Below, piece after piece: positions 52,748-61,121 of a stretch of 64,000 nucleotides of DNA; the first letter of the stretch is position 1; every line of letters starts with the position of its first letter. The stretch is taken from positions 2,046,001 to 2,110,000 of the forward strand of contig NZ_CP175562.1 in the NCBI RefSeq assembly GCF_046097105.1, read 5' to 3'. The DNA comes from Natroniella sp046097105. Lineage in GTDB: Bacteria; Bacillota; Halanaerobiia; Halobacteroidales; Halobacteroidaceae. A model generated the notes under the pieces. It made no database searches and was not told the DNA's origin. It saw only the letters and a program-made list of their open reading frames with translations. The position numbers and the translations under genes are program-made.

Positions 52748-53284
52748 TTACCAAGCATATCCAATATTAAGCCGCAACGTTGGACTAAAACCGCTTACTG
52801 TTTCACCATCTAACTCTACATTACTAATAGAATAGACAGCTCCCAAATTCAAGTCAATAGCAAAGCCATCTCCCATAATCCACTGTCGCCCTGCTACTCC
52901 ACCAACTCTAAAAGATAAGCCACTTTCTTTCTCGAAAGAATCTTCTATACTAGAAGATGATAAACCAGCAACTGGCCCATAATACAATCCATTTAATGCT
53001 TGATCAGCATACATTCGATAACTACCATCAACACCAAATCCACTCCATTTTAAATCTCCAATCTCATAGGAATAAAAACTACCTCCTACTTGATAAGAAG
53101 TACTGAAATGTAATGGCTGTTCATAACTTGCATTAAACAGACCAAAAAGAACTCCCAATGGATTAGCAGTAACTACACTTGAATAAGTAATTTCTTCAAC
53201 TTCTTCAGCAAAGACAGCTGCAGAAGAAAGAACTATTGTTAATACTAAGATCAAACTGACTGTGATAAACTTGTTACTTCTCAT
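52748..53284 (-). CDS. Small outer-membrane beta-barrel protein
   Basis: 178 residues with a signal peptide (about 1-26, AVFAEE). The mature part has about eight amphipathic strands (YEQPLHFSTSYQVGGSFYSY, FRVGGVAGRQWIMGDG, FSPTLRLNIGYAW) and ends with an aromatic residue, which fits an eight-strand OmpA/OmpW-like barrel of unknown function. ATG 53284 is preferred with GGAGGGG upstream. It is monocistronic with its own terminator. Confidence 0.7.
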   Translation of the reverse strand: MRSNKFITVSLILVLTIVLSSAAVFAEEVEEITYSSVVTANPLGVLFGLFNASYEQPLHFSTSYQVGGSFYSYEIGDLKWSGFGVDGSYRMYADQALNGLYYGPVAGLSSSSIEDSFEKESGLSFRVGGVAGRQWIMGDGFAIDLNLGAVYSISNVELDGETVSGFSPTLRLNIGYAW

Positions 53285-53379
53285 TAAAAACCCCTCCATT
53301 TTTAAAATTTAATAATATATCTAATTATAGTATATTATTGCTATAAAATCAATATAATCCAACTAAGACATCTGAAAAA

Positions 53380-53399
53380 GCCAACCTTTAAAGGTTGGC
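53380..53399 (-). terminator. Terminator after the 53415 barrel gene
   Basis: Perfect 20-base palindrome GCCAACCTTTAAAGGTTGGC followed on the minus strand by TTTTT, 15 bp past the stop. Confidence 0.75.
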
Positions 53400-53414
53400 C
53401 CTATAGCTGGCTAA

Positions 53415-54575
53415 TTAAAATTGATATCTTAAACCAGTAGTAATCGCCATATCAAAGAGACTATAACTTTCTTCTTCTACTCCATTTCTCTCTCTTTCTA
53501 TACTTGAAGGAGTCAAAGAAATATCGCTAATTAAAATCAGCCCATCTTCTAGTGGCTTTTCAACTCCTGCTGCAAATGTATTAACCAGTTTAGTAATCTC
53601 TTCTTCATAATTCTTTTCTACTTCACTAGCTGTTCTTTCGAAAGTATAGGCTCCATAAACCTTAACTTCATTCTCAAGGGTTCTAGTCAGTTTAGCATGT
53701 AAGCCTAAATCAGTTCTACTTTTTTCTGTACCAGTACTTTCATTTTCATAGCCTCCACGACCAAACTTTGCTTCTCCTTCTAAGATTAAATCATCAGCCA
53801 CTTCAAACTCACCTAGAGCATTTAATATAAGGCTTTCTTCTGCTATAAAATAGTCTGTGCCATATACCGATATAAGCTCTCTTTCACCACTTCTTTCCTC
53901 TTCCCGATAAATATCTAATAACATTCCCACTGTCAAGGAGATATCATCTTCCTCATAGTCAACTTCCCCTTTAAACTGAATCTCTCTTTTTGAATCATCA
54001 GCACCACCTACTCCATTCATATCTGATGTAGAATAACCTGTTGTCCAGAAAGATCCACTTAAAGCCATTTCCTCAGACATCTGATAATCTAACTCAATTC
54101 CTGGTTCTCCACGACCAACTTCAAACTCATCACCAACTGTAAAATCAGCTTCGAAAGGCTTAAAATTCAAAGCAAATTCATCAGTAAAATTATACTTTAT
54201 ATATGTATCTCCATCATAAGAACCACTTGGAGTACCTATACCCACTCCAACATTACCTACTTCCTTAGCAATAGCTAATCTACTCCAACCTATATTATCA
54301 AATTCTACCTTCCATTCTACACCATTAAATGCTTGTCCAGTAAATTTAGCTTCTAAGTCAACATATCCCTCACCAATATTTAAAAACCTATTTGTTACTT
54401 GAGTTCCATCCCAATCATCCTCCTCTACACTACTGCGAGCAAAAGGAGTGATCACAAACTCAATCTCTCCATCAGTAATCTCTATTGCTGTTCCTTCTTC
54501 CTCTGCCAAAACTGTCCCACCAATTAACATCAGACTTAATAATAAAACTATTAAAACAATCGATAATTTTTTCAT
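53415..54575 (-). CDS. Outer-membrane beta-barrel protein, function unknown
   Basis: 386 residues with a signal peptide (about 1-24, TVLAEEEG) and an acidic barrel of alternating strands (FTGQAFNGVEWKVEFDNIGW, VKVYGAYTFERTASEVEKNY), ending TTGLRYQF. The family is not recognised. The start ATG 54575 has GGAGGTTGGGG upstream; the frame extending to 54656 encodes a hydrophobic stretch without a ribosome site and is unlikely. It is one of four separately terminated outer-membrane protein genes in a row. Confidence 0.7.
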   Translation of the reverse strand: MKKLSIVLIVLLLSLMLIGGTVLAEEEGTAIEITDGEIEFVITPFARSSVEEDDWDGTQVTNRFLNIGEGYVDLEAKFTGQAFNGVEWKVEFDNIGWSRLAIAKEVGNVGVGIGTPSGSYDGDTYIKYNFTDEFALNFKPFEADFTVGDEFEVGRGEPGIELDYQMSEEMALSGSFWTTGYSTSDMNGVGGADDSKREIQFKGEVDYEEDDISLTVGMLLDIYREEERSGERELISVYGTDYFIAEESLILNALGEFEVADDLILEGEAKFGRGGYENESTGTEKSRTDLGLHAKLTRTLENEVKVYGAYTFERTASEVEKNYEEEITKLVNTFAAGVEKPLEDGLILISDISLTPSSIERERNGVEEESYSLFDMAITTGLRYQF

Positions 54576-54722
54576 ACCCCAACCTCCTATTAGTCTTTTA
54601 TATGAAATTATTATGAATATTATATCAAGATATGTATAAGTTATCAAGTAAACCAATATTTACATATTAGCTAATTCTATCCTTCATCATTAACCACTAA
54701 TAAATTCCTGGCATTAATACAA

Positions 54723-54752
54723 AAAACCCCCAGGGCGTTGGCCCTAGAGGTT
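54723..54752 (-). terminator. Terminator after the repeat-barrel gene
   Basis: Stem AAACCCCCAGGGC/GCCCTAGAGGTTT with a GTTG loop and two mismatches, followed on the minus strand by TTTTTT, about 24 bp past the stop. Confidence 0.75.
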
Positions 54753-54775
54753 TTATTATACTAATTAAACTATAA

Positions 54776-56002
54776 TTAGAAGTTGTAAGTAACTCCTACA
54801 GTAACTTCAAAGTCTCCCTCATCAAATAGATCTCCTAACTCATCTAACTCACTACTTAACTCATAACTAGTATTAGCAAATAAATCTAAGTCTGAAGTTA
54901 ATTCTTCTTCATACTCAGCATTTGGCTTAACTGTTACTGTATTTGTAAATTCTTCAGCATCTTCTCTTTCAGTTACAATGCTATTATCTACTCCTGCAGT
55001 AAGTCCTGGTGCAATTTCTACATTATAATTAGCATATGACTTAGCTGCTATATCTATATTGTCAAAACCAACTAAATCATTAATAATAATCATTTCATTA
55101 TCATCATCTAAATCACCAGCAACACCTAAAGTAAGGTTATCAATTGCAGTATACTCTACCTTAGGAGCGATAACCAATACAGTTTCAAATTCTTCTTCTT
55201 CAGCAGATGCAAAGTCTCTCGTAGTTTCAATATGGTTATCTACAGTTAAAGTTAGCTCTTCTTCAGAAAAGTCAAAATTAGCAAAAGGCTTAACTACTAA
55301 CTCTTGTTTCTCATTATCATCTAAAGTTTCAAAAGTAAATTCATTGTTTACACCAGCAGTAACACCTTCAGCAACTACTACCTCATAGTTAGCATAAGGA
55401 TTAACAGTTAACTTGTTTGCTAATGTATCAAAATCAAAGTCAGTAACCGTAGTTGCTACATCATTATTTACACCTACAGTAAATCCTGGTGCAACTACCT
55501 CTTCGTAGTTAACGAATGGATTAATAGTTAAAACACTTACAAATTCAGCACCTTCTCTTAATACTTCATCATCGTCATCATTCTCTTCTACATTCTTTAC
55601 ATTTAAATCATTGTTAGCGCCAAATGTAACTGCTTCTAACTCATCTTCATAATTAGCGAAAAGTTCAAGTCCTACTCTAGTATCATCTTCTGTTCCTAGC
55701 TTAGCAAACATATAGTCATCTTCTAAAGCACCTTCAAATCCAGCAGTTAAATTAGCAACTTCAGTATATTCTAAAGTTGAACCCAACTTAAATGTATTAT
55801 CAGCAGCATCATTTGCTAAGAAAGTTAACCCAAGACTAAGAGCGTCTTCATCAACTAAAGTAGCCTCTCCGTCAGCATAAGTGAAAGATACATTATCACC
55901 ATCAAAATCAACCTTTGAAGTTACTTCTCCCTCTACAGCTAAAGCTGGAACAGCTAACCCTATAACTAACGCAAGTGTTAGTAAAATTGAAATCTTTTTC
56001 AT
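54776..56002 (-). CDS. Outer-membrane beta-barrel built of roughly 45-residue repeats
   Basis: 408 residues. Signal peptide 1-22 (VPALAVEG), then several hairpin-like units of about 45 residues with the core NPFVNYEEVVAPGFTVGVNN, repeated as NPYANYEVVVAEGVTAGVNN, SYANYNVEIAPGLTAGVDN and KPNAEYEEELTSDLDLFANT, and more degenerate copies before these. The C-terminus is VGVTYNF. The strongly acidic, modular barrel probably grew by internal duplication. It is possibly a porin. ATG 56002 has AAGGGGG upstream; a 10-bp hairpin sits directly before that ribosome site. Confidence 0.72.
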   Translation of the reverse strand: MKKISILLTLALVIGLAVPALAVEGEVTSKVDFDGDNVSFTYADGEATLVDEDALSLGLTFLANDAADNTFKLGSTLEYTEVANLTAGFEGALEDDYMFAKLGTEDDTRVGLELFANYEDELEAVTFGANNDLNVKNVEENDDDDEVLREGAEFVSVLTINPFVNYEEVVAPGFTVGVNNDVATTVTDFDFDTLANKLTVNPYANYEVVVAEGVTAGVNNEFTFETLDDNEKQELVVKPFANFDFSEEELTLTVDNHIETTRDFASAEEEEFETVLVIAPKVEYTAIDNLTLGVAGDLDDDNEMIIINDLVGFDNIDIAAKSYANYNVEIAPGLTAGVDNSIVTEREDAEEFTNTVTVKPNAEYEEELTSDLDLFANTSYELSSELDELGDLFDEGDFEVTVGVTYNF

Positions 56003-56016
56003 TATAATCCCCCTTA

Positions 56017-56040
56017 ACAATTTTATCCTTATAAAATTGT
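56017..56040 (-). promoter_or_regulatory. 10-bp hairpin just before the ribosome site of the repeat-barrel gene
   Basis: ACAATTTTAT (56017-56026) and ATAAAATTGT (56031-56040) pair perfectly with a 4-base loop; AAGGGGG follows within a few bases on the mRNA. It could stabilise the 5' end or modulate translation. Confidence 0.45.
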
Positions 56041-56104
56041 ATTTAATTTTTTATAAAATTAAACTGAATAAGCTTATATATCAAGCTTACCGGTTTACGG
56101 GGTC

Positions 56105-56114
56105 TCACCTCCTT
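56105..56114 (-). promoter_or_regulatory. Orphan extended Shine-Dalgarno in the repeat-barrel leader
   Basis: The minus strand reads AAGGAGGTGA, about 100 bases before the ATG, with no start codon at 5-12 bases. Like the site at 51626-51636 it is followed by a CCCC tract. Confidence 0.45.
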
Positions 56115-56145
56115 CCCACCGCTTGTTAAAAGATATCTTTCATCT

Positions 56146-56174
56146 ACAGTAACTAGTTTCTATACTAATGTCCA
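56146..56174 (-). promoter_or_regulatory. Putative sigma-A promoter of the repeat-barrel gene
   Basis: Minus strand TGGACA (56169-56174), 17-bp spacer, TACTGT (56146-56151). The transcript would start about 30 bases before the orphan Shine-Dalgarno. Confidence 0.45.
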
Positions 56175-56548
56175 TTTTCCTGCTTAAAATTTAAATTTTT
56201 TAAAAAAATCTAAATAAAATATTAATTAGAAAATTTAATATCTATTATAACAAATTTAAGTTGATTGGTAATAATTATAAAGCTTGACAACTAATCTTAT
56301 CAACTGAGTTTGGAACTTAAAGATTGGTCATTTCCTAAGACTCTGTAAATAATGATTATAACTTTATTAGATTATTATGTTAATCTATATATAATATTAC
56401 TTTTGATAATGAAAATTCTGAATTATGTAAATATATGCTCTCTTGCTAAGATTACTATATAAATCAATAAAGTTCAAATTCAGCCTTCTTGGTTTAAAGA
56501 TTTTGCTTTTAAGCTGACAGCTGATAACTGACAGTTGATAGCTATTGC

Positions 56549-57013
56549 TTAACCTACTTCTTCTCCCACCTGCTGAATCTCCTCTACCTCCTCATGGCTC
56601 AACAACCCTAAAAAGTCTAATAGGATAATCAAACGTTGATCTCGCTTGACGACTCCTTGCAATAAATCAGCCTGAATTCCTTCAATCCTCTTAGGAGGAG
56701 GAGCAATCTCATCTCCTTCAACCCGTAAGACCTCAGAAGCAGTATCAACAATAAATCCTACCTTAGCTTTAGCCAACTCTACTACTATAATCCTTGTATC
56801 AGAGTCAACTTCAGATTCTAGACCAAACTTTTTTCGCAAATCGACTATCGTTATAATCTCTCCCCGCAGATTAATGATTCCTGCAATAAACTCTGAACTC
56901 TGTGGCACCGGTCTAATCTCTTCCGGTCGAATGATCTCCTTGACATTATTGATATCTATTCCAAACTCTTCTTGATTCAACTCAAAAATAACCATCTGTT
57001 TCGTAACAGCCAT
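56549..57013 (-). CDS. cheW: CheW-like chemotaxis coupling protein
   Basis: 154 residues, a single CheW domain: VIFELNQEEFGIDINNVKEI, then PQSSEFIAGIINLRGEIITI and VDLRKKFGL, ending with a short acidic tail. CheW links chemoreceptors to the CheA kinase under the inner membrane. No other chemotaxis gene lies nearby, so this is an orphan copy that could serve a separate array or a scaffolding role. GGGGGAT precedes the ATG. A near-consensus promoter lies about 280 bp upstream. Confidence 0.9.
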   Translation of the reverse strand: MAVTKQMVIFELNQEEFGIDINNVKEIIRPEEIRPVPQSSEFIAGIINLRGEIITIVDLRKKFGLESEVDSDTRIIVVELAKAKVGFIVDTASEVLRVEGDEIAPPPKRIEGIQADLLQGVVKRDQRLIILLDFLGLLSHEEVEEIQQVGEEVG

Positions 57014-57460
57014 AAGATCCCCCCAGACTTATATGGATTATTTAATATTTAATACTTAATATTTAACACCTAATAGTGGATAGTTGAAACCACAAACAGC
57101 TAGAATTCATTTGATACTTAATAACCAGATCAATTCATCAATAAGAATAATCAACTATTATTTATAAGATTCATTAATCGGTATTTTTGATTACTCAATG
57201 CTTTGTTTATTCAATGTTCTTCATTATCCATTATCCATTATCCATTATTCATTATTCAATATTCAATGCCTTTACTCTTCAATGCTCTTTACTAATTATA
57301 ACATAATCAACCACTTTGGACAACTTATGTTAGCAATTAATTTATTCGATTATTCTGACTTTTATAGGTATAATGATGATTTAGTCTTTATTTCACAAAG
57401 ATATGTTTTTTTATTATAACAAGAGTTTTTGAGTGGGGTGATTTAGTGCAGGGGAGAAAC
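57014..57460. other. Long leader and promoter region of cheW
   Basis: It contains a promoter at 57295-57323 and, between it and the gene, stretches of TTATCCATTATTCATTATTC-type words (57195-57285). There is no gene. The short plus-strand frame here is AT-rich repeat sequence. Confidence 0.5.
57295..57323 (-). promoter_or_regulatory. Putative sigma-A promoter of cheW
   Basis: Minus strand TTGTCC (57318-57323), exactly 17 bp, TATAAT (57295-57300). Both boxes are close to consensus. Confidence 0.6.
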
Positions 57461-57841
57461 TTACTTCTTAAAGTACCTAGTAGCCAAGATAATCGCTACA
57501 TAGCCATCTACCGGCTCAGGAGGGGTCTGTAAGGAAAGAGGAAGAAATTTTCTCCAACCTAATGGAGGGTTTTTGGCCCAATATAAGTCACGTGCTTCTA
57601 ACGTAGAATTTGTTTCATCAACCAAACTATACTCAATTAGACCATCGATCTCTTTTTGAACTACCTCGCTTGCTGTTCCATCTCCTAAAACGACCTGCTC
57701 TATTTGATAATCATCTTTTAATTTTCTAATCTGCTTGCCAATATCTACAGTAGAGATTACACCTTGATATTCAACACTCAATTCAGAATCGACTACCGCA
57801 ACCCCACATTTATAACGACCTGGATCAATAGCTATTATCAT
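57461..57841 (-). CDS. YqgF/RuvX-like RNase H-fold nuclease
   Basis: 126 residues. RNase H-fold with the three acidic positions of YqgF kept: AIDPGRYKCGVAV (Asp 6), VDETNSTLEAR and PVDGYVAIILATRYF. True YqgF/RuvX (pre-16S rRNA 5' maturation) has similar size, but this copy follows a DUF3084 gene in an envelope operon, so it may be a paralog with a different job. ATG 57841 is preferred (AAAAGGTGATC upstream) and overlaps or abuts the DUF3084 stop at 57847. Confidence 0.75.
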   Translation of the reverse strand: MIIAIDPGRYKCGVAVVDSELSVEYQGVISTVDIGKQIRKLKDDYQIEQVVLGDGTASEVVQKEIDGLIEYSLVDETNSTLEARDLYWAKNPPLGWRKFLPLSLQTPPEPVDGYVAIILATRYFKK

Positions 57842-57846
57842 TTTGA

Positions 57847-58992
57847 TCACCTTTTAACCTTTAATTCTATGTTGTCGATCAGTTGATCACTACGCCAAAT
57901 ATCTTCAGTAGCAGTCAACTTAATTCTTTCTACATCTTCTGTCAACAATTCTTCTAATACTGGATAGAGGTGAATTAAGCTCAAGCTTCCAATCTCACCT
58001 TTATCATCAGGTAAAACTCCATCGCGAACTACTTTTTGATTCAACTTAAATAAGAATTGATTCAACTCAACTTCCAAGTCAGCTAAATTATCAACCCGGG
58101 CCAACTGATACTCAAAGATAAGCTGATCGGCTTGGTAAACCTGATAATCCTGATATAATTCAAAGTCAAGTAATAGATCCTCATCTTTAAAAGTATTTTG
58201 AGCTGCTACCAGACGGACAACACTGCGACCTTCCCGTTCAGCTAGTAACTCAACTAACTCCTCAAAATCCTGCTGTTTATATTTAACATCTTCTAAATTA
58301 GAGCCTTCTTCCAGTGAGCCCTTAGCAGTTTCAAGAGTTGTAAGTAAATCTTCTTCAATCGCTGCTTGCTCTCGATCAACCTGTAATGAACTATCAAAAA
58401 TAACTTCACCCTTCTGATAAGCAATATCCCCTGTCAAAGAATGAAGGTATTTTCTACCAAAGAGGCTCAAGTTATGGGCCAAATTATCGACCTGCTGGGT
58501 TAGATCCTCTCGCTGTACAGCAAGCTTATCCACCTTAGTCTCTAACTCTTCTTTACTTGCTTTAACCTGTTGGTACTCCTTTTTAGTTGAGCTCAACTGC
58601 TCTTCTAGCTCTAACTTATCCTCTTCTAAGAGTGCTTTGTCCTCTTCTAAAGTCAACAGATCATCGATCTTAACCCCAATTTCAGCTTGTAATTTTCCCA
58701 ATTCATCATCCTTAGTAGCTACCTGATGATCAAGTAAGTCGATTCGTTCCACTAACTGCTGCATATCAAATAAAGCTAACCGTACATTTTCTGAGGCAAC
58801 CAATAGTAGGAGTAGAGAACTGACTGTGATCAGTACTCCAGTTAAGACGGTAATAATAATTGACGTATGCTTAGGTCTTAAACCTAACAGGGATAATCGC
58901 TTCTTTCCAACCTTCATCCCAATCTTATCGCCAATATAAGCTATTGCTCCACCCATGATTACTAGAACTATGACTAATCTGATTCCATACAT
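57847..58992 (-). CDS. DUF3084 membrane protein with long periplasmic coiled coil
   Basis: 381 residues. Two N-terminal transmembrane helices (about 3-22 and 45-66) are joined by a positively charged loop (MKVGKKRLSLLGLRPKH), so by the positive-inside rule the loop is cytoplasmic and the C-terminal part faces the periplasm. A coiled coil at about 75-175 is followed by an alpha/beta region (about 200-381). The function of DUF3084 proteins is unknown to me. Position right after the Lpt genes suggests an envelope role. AAGGGGGG precedes the ATG. Confidence 0.8.
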   Translation of the reverse strand: MYGIRLVIVLVIMGGAIAYIGDKIGMKVGKKRLSLLGLRPKHTSIIITVLTGVLITVSSLLLLLVASENVRLALFDMQQLVERIDLLDHQVATKDDELGKLQAEIGVKIDDLLTLEEDKALLEEDKLELEEQLSSTKKEYQQVKASKEELETKVDKLAVQREDLTQQVDNLAHNLSLFGRKYLHSLTGDIAYQKGEVIFDSSLQVDREQAAIEEDLLTTLETAKGSLEEGSNLEDVKYKQQDFEELVELLAEREGRSVVRLVAAQNTFKDEDLLLDFELYQDYQVYQADQLIFEYQLARVDNLADLEVELNQFLFKLNQKVVRDGVLPDDKGEIGSLSLIHLYPVLEELLTEDVERIKLTATEDIWRSDQLIDNIELKVKR

Positions 58993-59291
58993 ATTGGCCC
59001 CCCTTAGCTTCAGTGTATAGTTTATAGTGTATAGTGTATAGTGTACAGTTAAAATCTTAAAATCAAAGTCTTAAAAGCCTAATATCTTATCATGAGAGAG
59101 GTTTTGCAGTGACATTTAGATTTTTTCGTTTAACTTCTTGACGAATTAAGAAATAAATAAAAGCTTGGTTTAGCTAATTTTCCATTTTAAAATTAGCTTG
59201 CTTTTATTTATTCGCAGATGAGTCTTAGAAGTTTAGAAAAAATCTTTCAGAATGAAAAAGCTCCCTCATGTCATACCGAAAAAAACAGATA
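58993..59291. repeat. Nested inverted-repeat region between lptF/G and DUF3084
   Basis: TATAGTGTATAGTG words (59020-59048) are followed by the 180-bp element 59091-59270. Its outer arms are CATGAGAGAG.../...CTCCCTCATG, with inner arms AATAAATAAAAGC/GCTTTTATTTATT (59152-59164, 59200-59212) and AGCTAATTTT/AAAATTAGCT (59172-59181, 59189-59198). The inner part could terminate transcription. There is no gene. Confidence 0.5.
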
Positions 59292-60386
59292 TCAATGCTT
59301 CTTAGCTAAAAGCCAAGCTCCAACTCCCGCAAAAACAATATTCTGCAACCAAGCCCCTAGCCACGGAGCAACCGTCCCTGCTTGCCCTAAAGCTGAACCC
59401 ACTGTCATCAATACATAATAAATAAAAACAACAATAATACTCAAACCCAGTCCGATTGATGAACCAGAGCGATTAGGTTTTAAGCCTAAAGGTGCCCCTA
59501 CAATAGCAAAGATAAAAGAAGCAAAAGGAACTGCATAGCGTTGATGATAGATAATTAAGAGTTCACTGACATCCCGTCCTTCTTCCTCCATTTGATCAAT
59601 ATGTGTCCGTAGCTCACCTAAAGTCATCTCATCAGGGTCGGTACCACTACGTGAGACATCACCAGGATCTCTACTTATTTTATCTTGCATATTCAACCGT
59701 TCAAACTCAGTCTGAGGAACTCGACCATCATTTTCAATTCGATAAATCTTACCATCAATAAACTGCCACTGCTCCTCTAGCCAAACAGCCTCTTTAGCTT
59801 GAATAATCGTAACTAGCTCTCCATCCTCAAAATCCTGCCAGCTGACCCCCTCTAAGGTCTGAGTTGCTCCATCAAATTTATCGGCTACCAGGACAAAATC
59901 CAGCCTGCCAGTACTAGAGTCAACCGGTGCTATCCGTAGATTCCTTTGAGTAGTTGGGCGCTGCTCTCCCCGTCTGATCTCCCAGACTAGATCCTCATAG
60001 ACTTGAATACTGAGTGGAACTAAGCCATCACTTAACCAAACAGTCACACCACTGACTAAAAAAGCTACAATCAAAACTGGAATAATCAATTTGGTAAAGC
60101 TGATCCCACCTGCTTTTAAGGCTGTAATCTCACTATCACCAGATAAACGACCAAAAGCTAACAGAGTAGCTAATAACATAGACATCGGAAAGGTAAAAAT
60201 GATAATTTGGGGCAGACTTAAAAAGAACAACTGGGTTACAGTCCACAAAGAAGCACCATAATCCATCATCAGCCCCGCCAATCTCCTTAAGACATCTGAA
60301 CCGATAAAAATACTAGTAAAAGCAAATACACCAAAGAGAAAAGGCTGAATCAATTCGCTCAATATATAGCGATATATAATCTTCAT
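59292..60386 (-). CDS. LptF/LptG-type LPS export permease (YjgP/YjgQ family)
   Basis: 364 residues. Membrane helices near 15-35, 55-80 and 100-120, a periplasmic beta-jellyroll (about 125-270) and three more helices at the C-terminus (about 280-360) match the LptF/G plan. It would be the membrane part of the ABC machine that extracts LPS from the inner membrane. Only one permease is encoded here; the partner may be elsewhere, or the protein may act as a homodimer. It starts 18 bp after lptB. GAGGTG precedes the ATG. Confidence 0.87.
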   Translation of the reverse strand: MKIIYRYILSELIQPFLFGVFAFTSIFIGSDVLRRLAGLMMDYGASLWTVTQLFFLSLPQIIIFTFPMSMLLATLLAFGRLSGDSEITALKAGGISFTKLIIPVLIVAFLVSGVTVWLSDGLVPLSIQVYEDLVWEIRRGEQRPTTQRNLRIAPVDSSTGRLDFVLVADKFDGATQTLEGVSWQDFEDGELVTIIQAKEAVWLEEQWQFIDGKIYRIENDGRVPQTEFERLNMQDKISRDPGDVSRSGTDPDEMTLGELRTHIDQMEEEGRDVSELLIIYHQRYAVPFASFIFAIVGAPLGLKPNRSGSSIGLGLSIIVVFIYYVLMTVGSALGQAGTVAPWLGAWLQNIVFAGVGAWLLAKKH

Positions 60387-60404
60387 CTAATTGCGCACCT
60401 CACA

Positions 60405-61121
60405 TTACATTTTAAATTTCTCGCCTAAATAGAATTTCTTAGCTAACTCACTATTAGCTATTTCGTCAGAAGTGCCTGATAATAGTATCTCACCTTGGTG
60501 CATAATATAAGCCCGATCAGTAATAGCTAAAGTTTCTCGGACACTATGATCTGTAATCAGAACACCTAAGCCTCGCTCTTTTAAATGAGAAATAATCTCT
60601 TGAATATCACTAACAGCTATCGGATCAACCCCTGCAAAAGGTTCATCCAATAAGATATAGTCTGGATCGGCAGCCAAAGAACGGGCTATCTCTACCCGAC
60701 GCCGTTCTCCTCCCGACAGCATATAACCTTTTTGGTCTCTGACATACTCAATATCAAACTCAGCCAACAACTGCTCCATAATCTCTTGATTATCCTCTGG
60801 ACGATCGATCATCTCCAAAATAGCCATTATATTCTCTTCTACTGTCAACTTTCTGAAGACAGAAGCCTCTTGGGCCAAATAACCAATTCCCTTTCTGGCC
60901 CGCTTATGCATCGGTAATTTAGTAATGTTATTACCATTTAACTCAATCTTACCAGAATTAGGGCTTACTAATCCAACCACCATATAAAAGGTAGTCGTCT
61001 TTCCTGCTCCATTTGGCCCTAGAATTCCTACAATCTCACCTTGATCAACCTTAAAGTTGACCCCATCTACTACATTCTTGCCATCATAAGTTTTAATCAG
61101 ATCAACTGCTCTAATCGGCAT
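60405..61121 (-). CDS. lptB: LPS export ABC transporter ATPase
   Basis: 238 residues. Walker A GPNGAGKTT at about 35-43, Q-loop YLAQEASVFRKLTVEENI, signature LSGGERRRVEIARSLA, Walker B YILLDEPFAGVDPIAV and H-loop ITDHSVRET. The LAQEASVFRKLTVEENI form is specific to LptB among ABC ATPases. It powers LPS extraction with LptF/G. Its ATG overlaps the lptA stop by one base (TAATG). Confidence 0.95.
   Translation of the reverse strand: MPIRAVDLIKTYDGKNVVDGVNFKVDQGEIVGILGPNGAGKTTTFYMVVGLVSPNSGKIELNGNNITKLPMHKRARKGIGYLAQEASVFRKLTVEENIMAILEMIDRPEDNQEIMEQLLAEFDIEYVRDQKGYMLSGGERRRVEIARSLAADPDYILLDEPFAGVDPIAVSDIQEIISHLKERGLGVLITDHSVRETLAITDRAYIMHQGEILLSGTSDEIANSELAKKFYLGEKFKM

Larger units (their letters stand above)
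56003..56548. other. Upstream region of the repeat-barrel gene
   Basis: It contains the leader hairpin at 56017-56040, palindromic AAGCTT words around 56080, the orphan Shine-Dalgarno at 56105-56114, a promoter at 56146-56174 and AGCTGACAGCTGATAACTGAC words at 56511-56543 that resemble 51690-51720. There is no gene. Confidence 0.5.

Noticed and set aside
57198..57419. 73-residue plus-strand frame upstream of the YqgF-like gene
   Set aside because: It is made of repeated TTATCCATTATTC words and AT-rich promoter sequence, has no ribosome site and no recognisable protein features.
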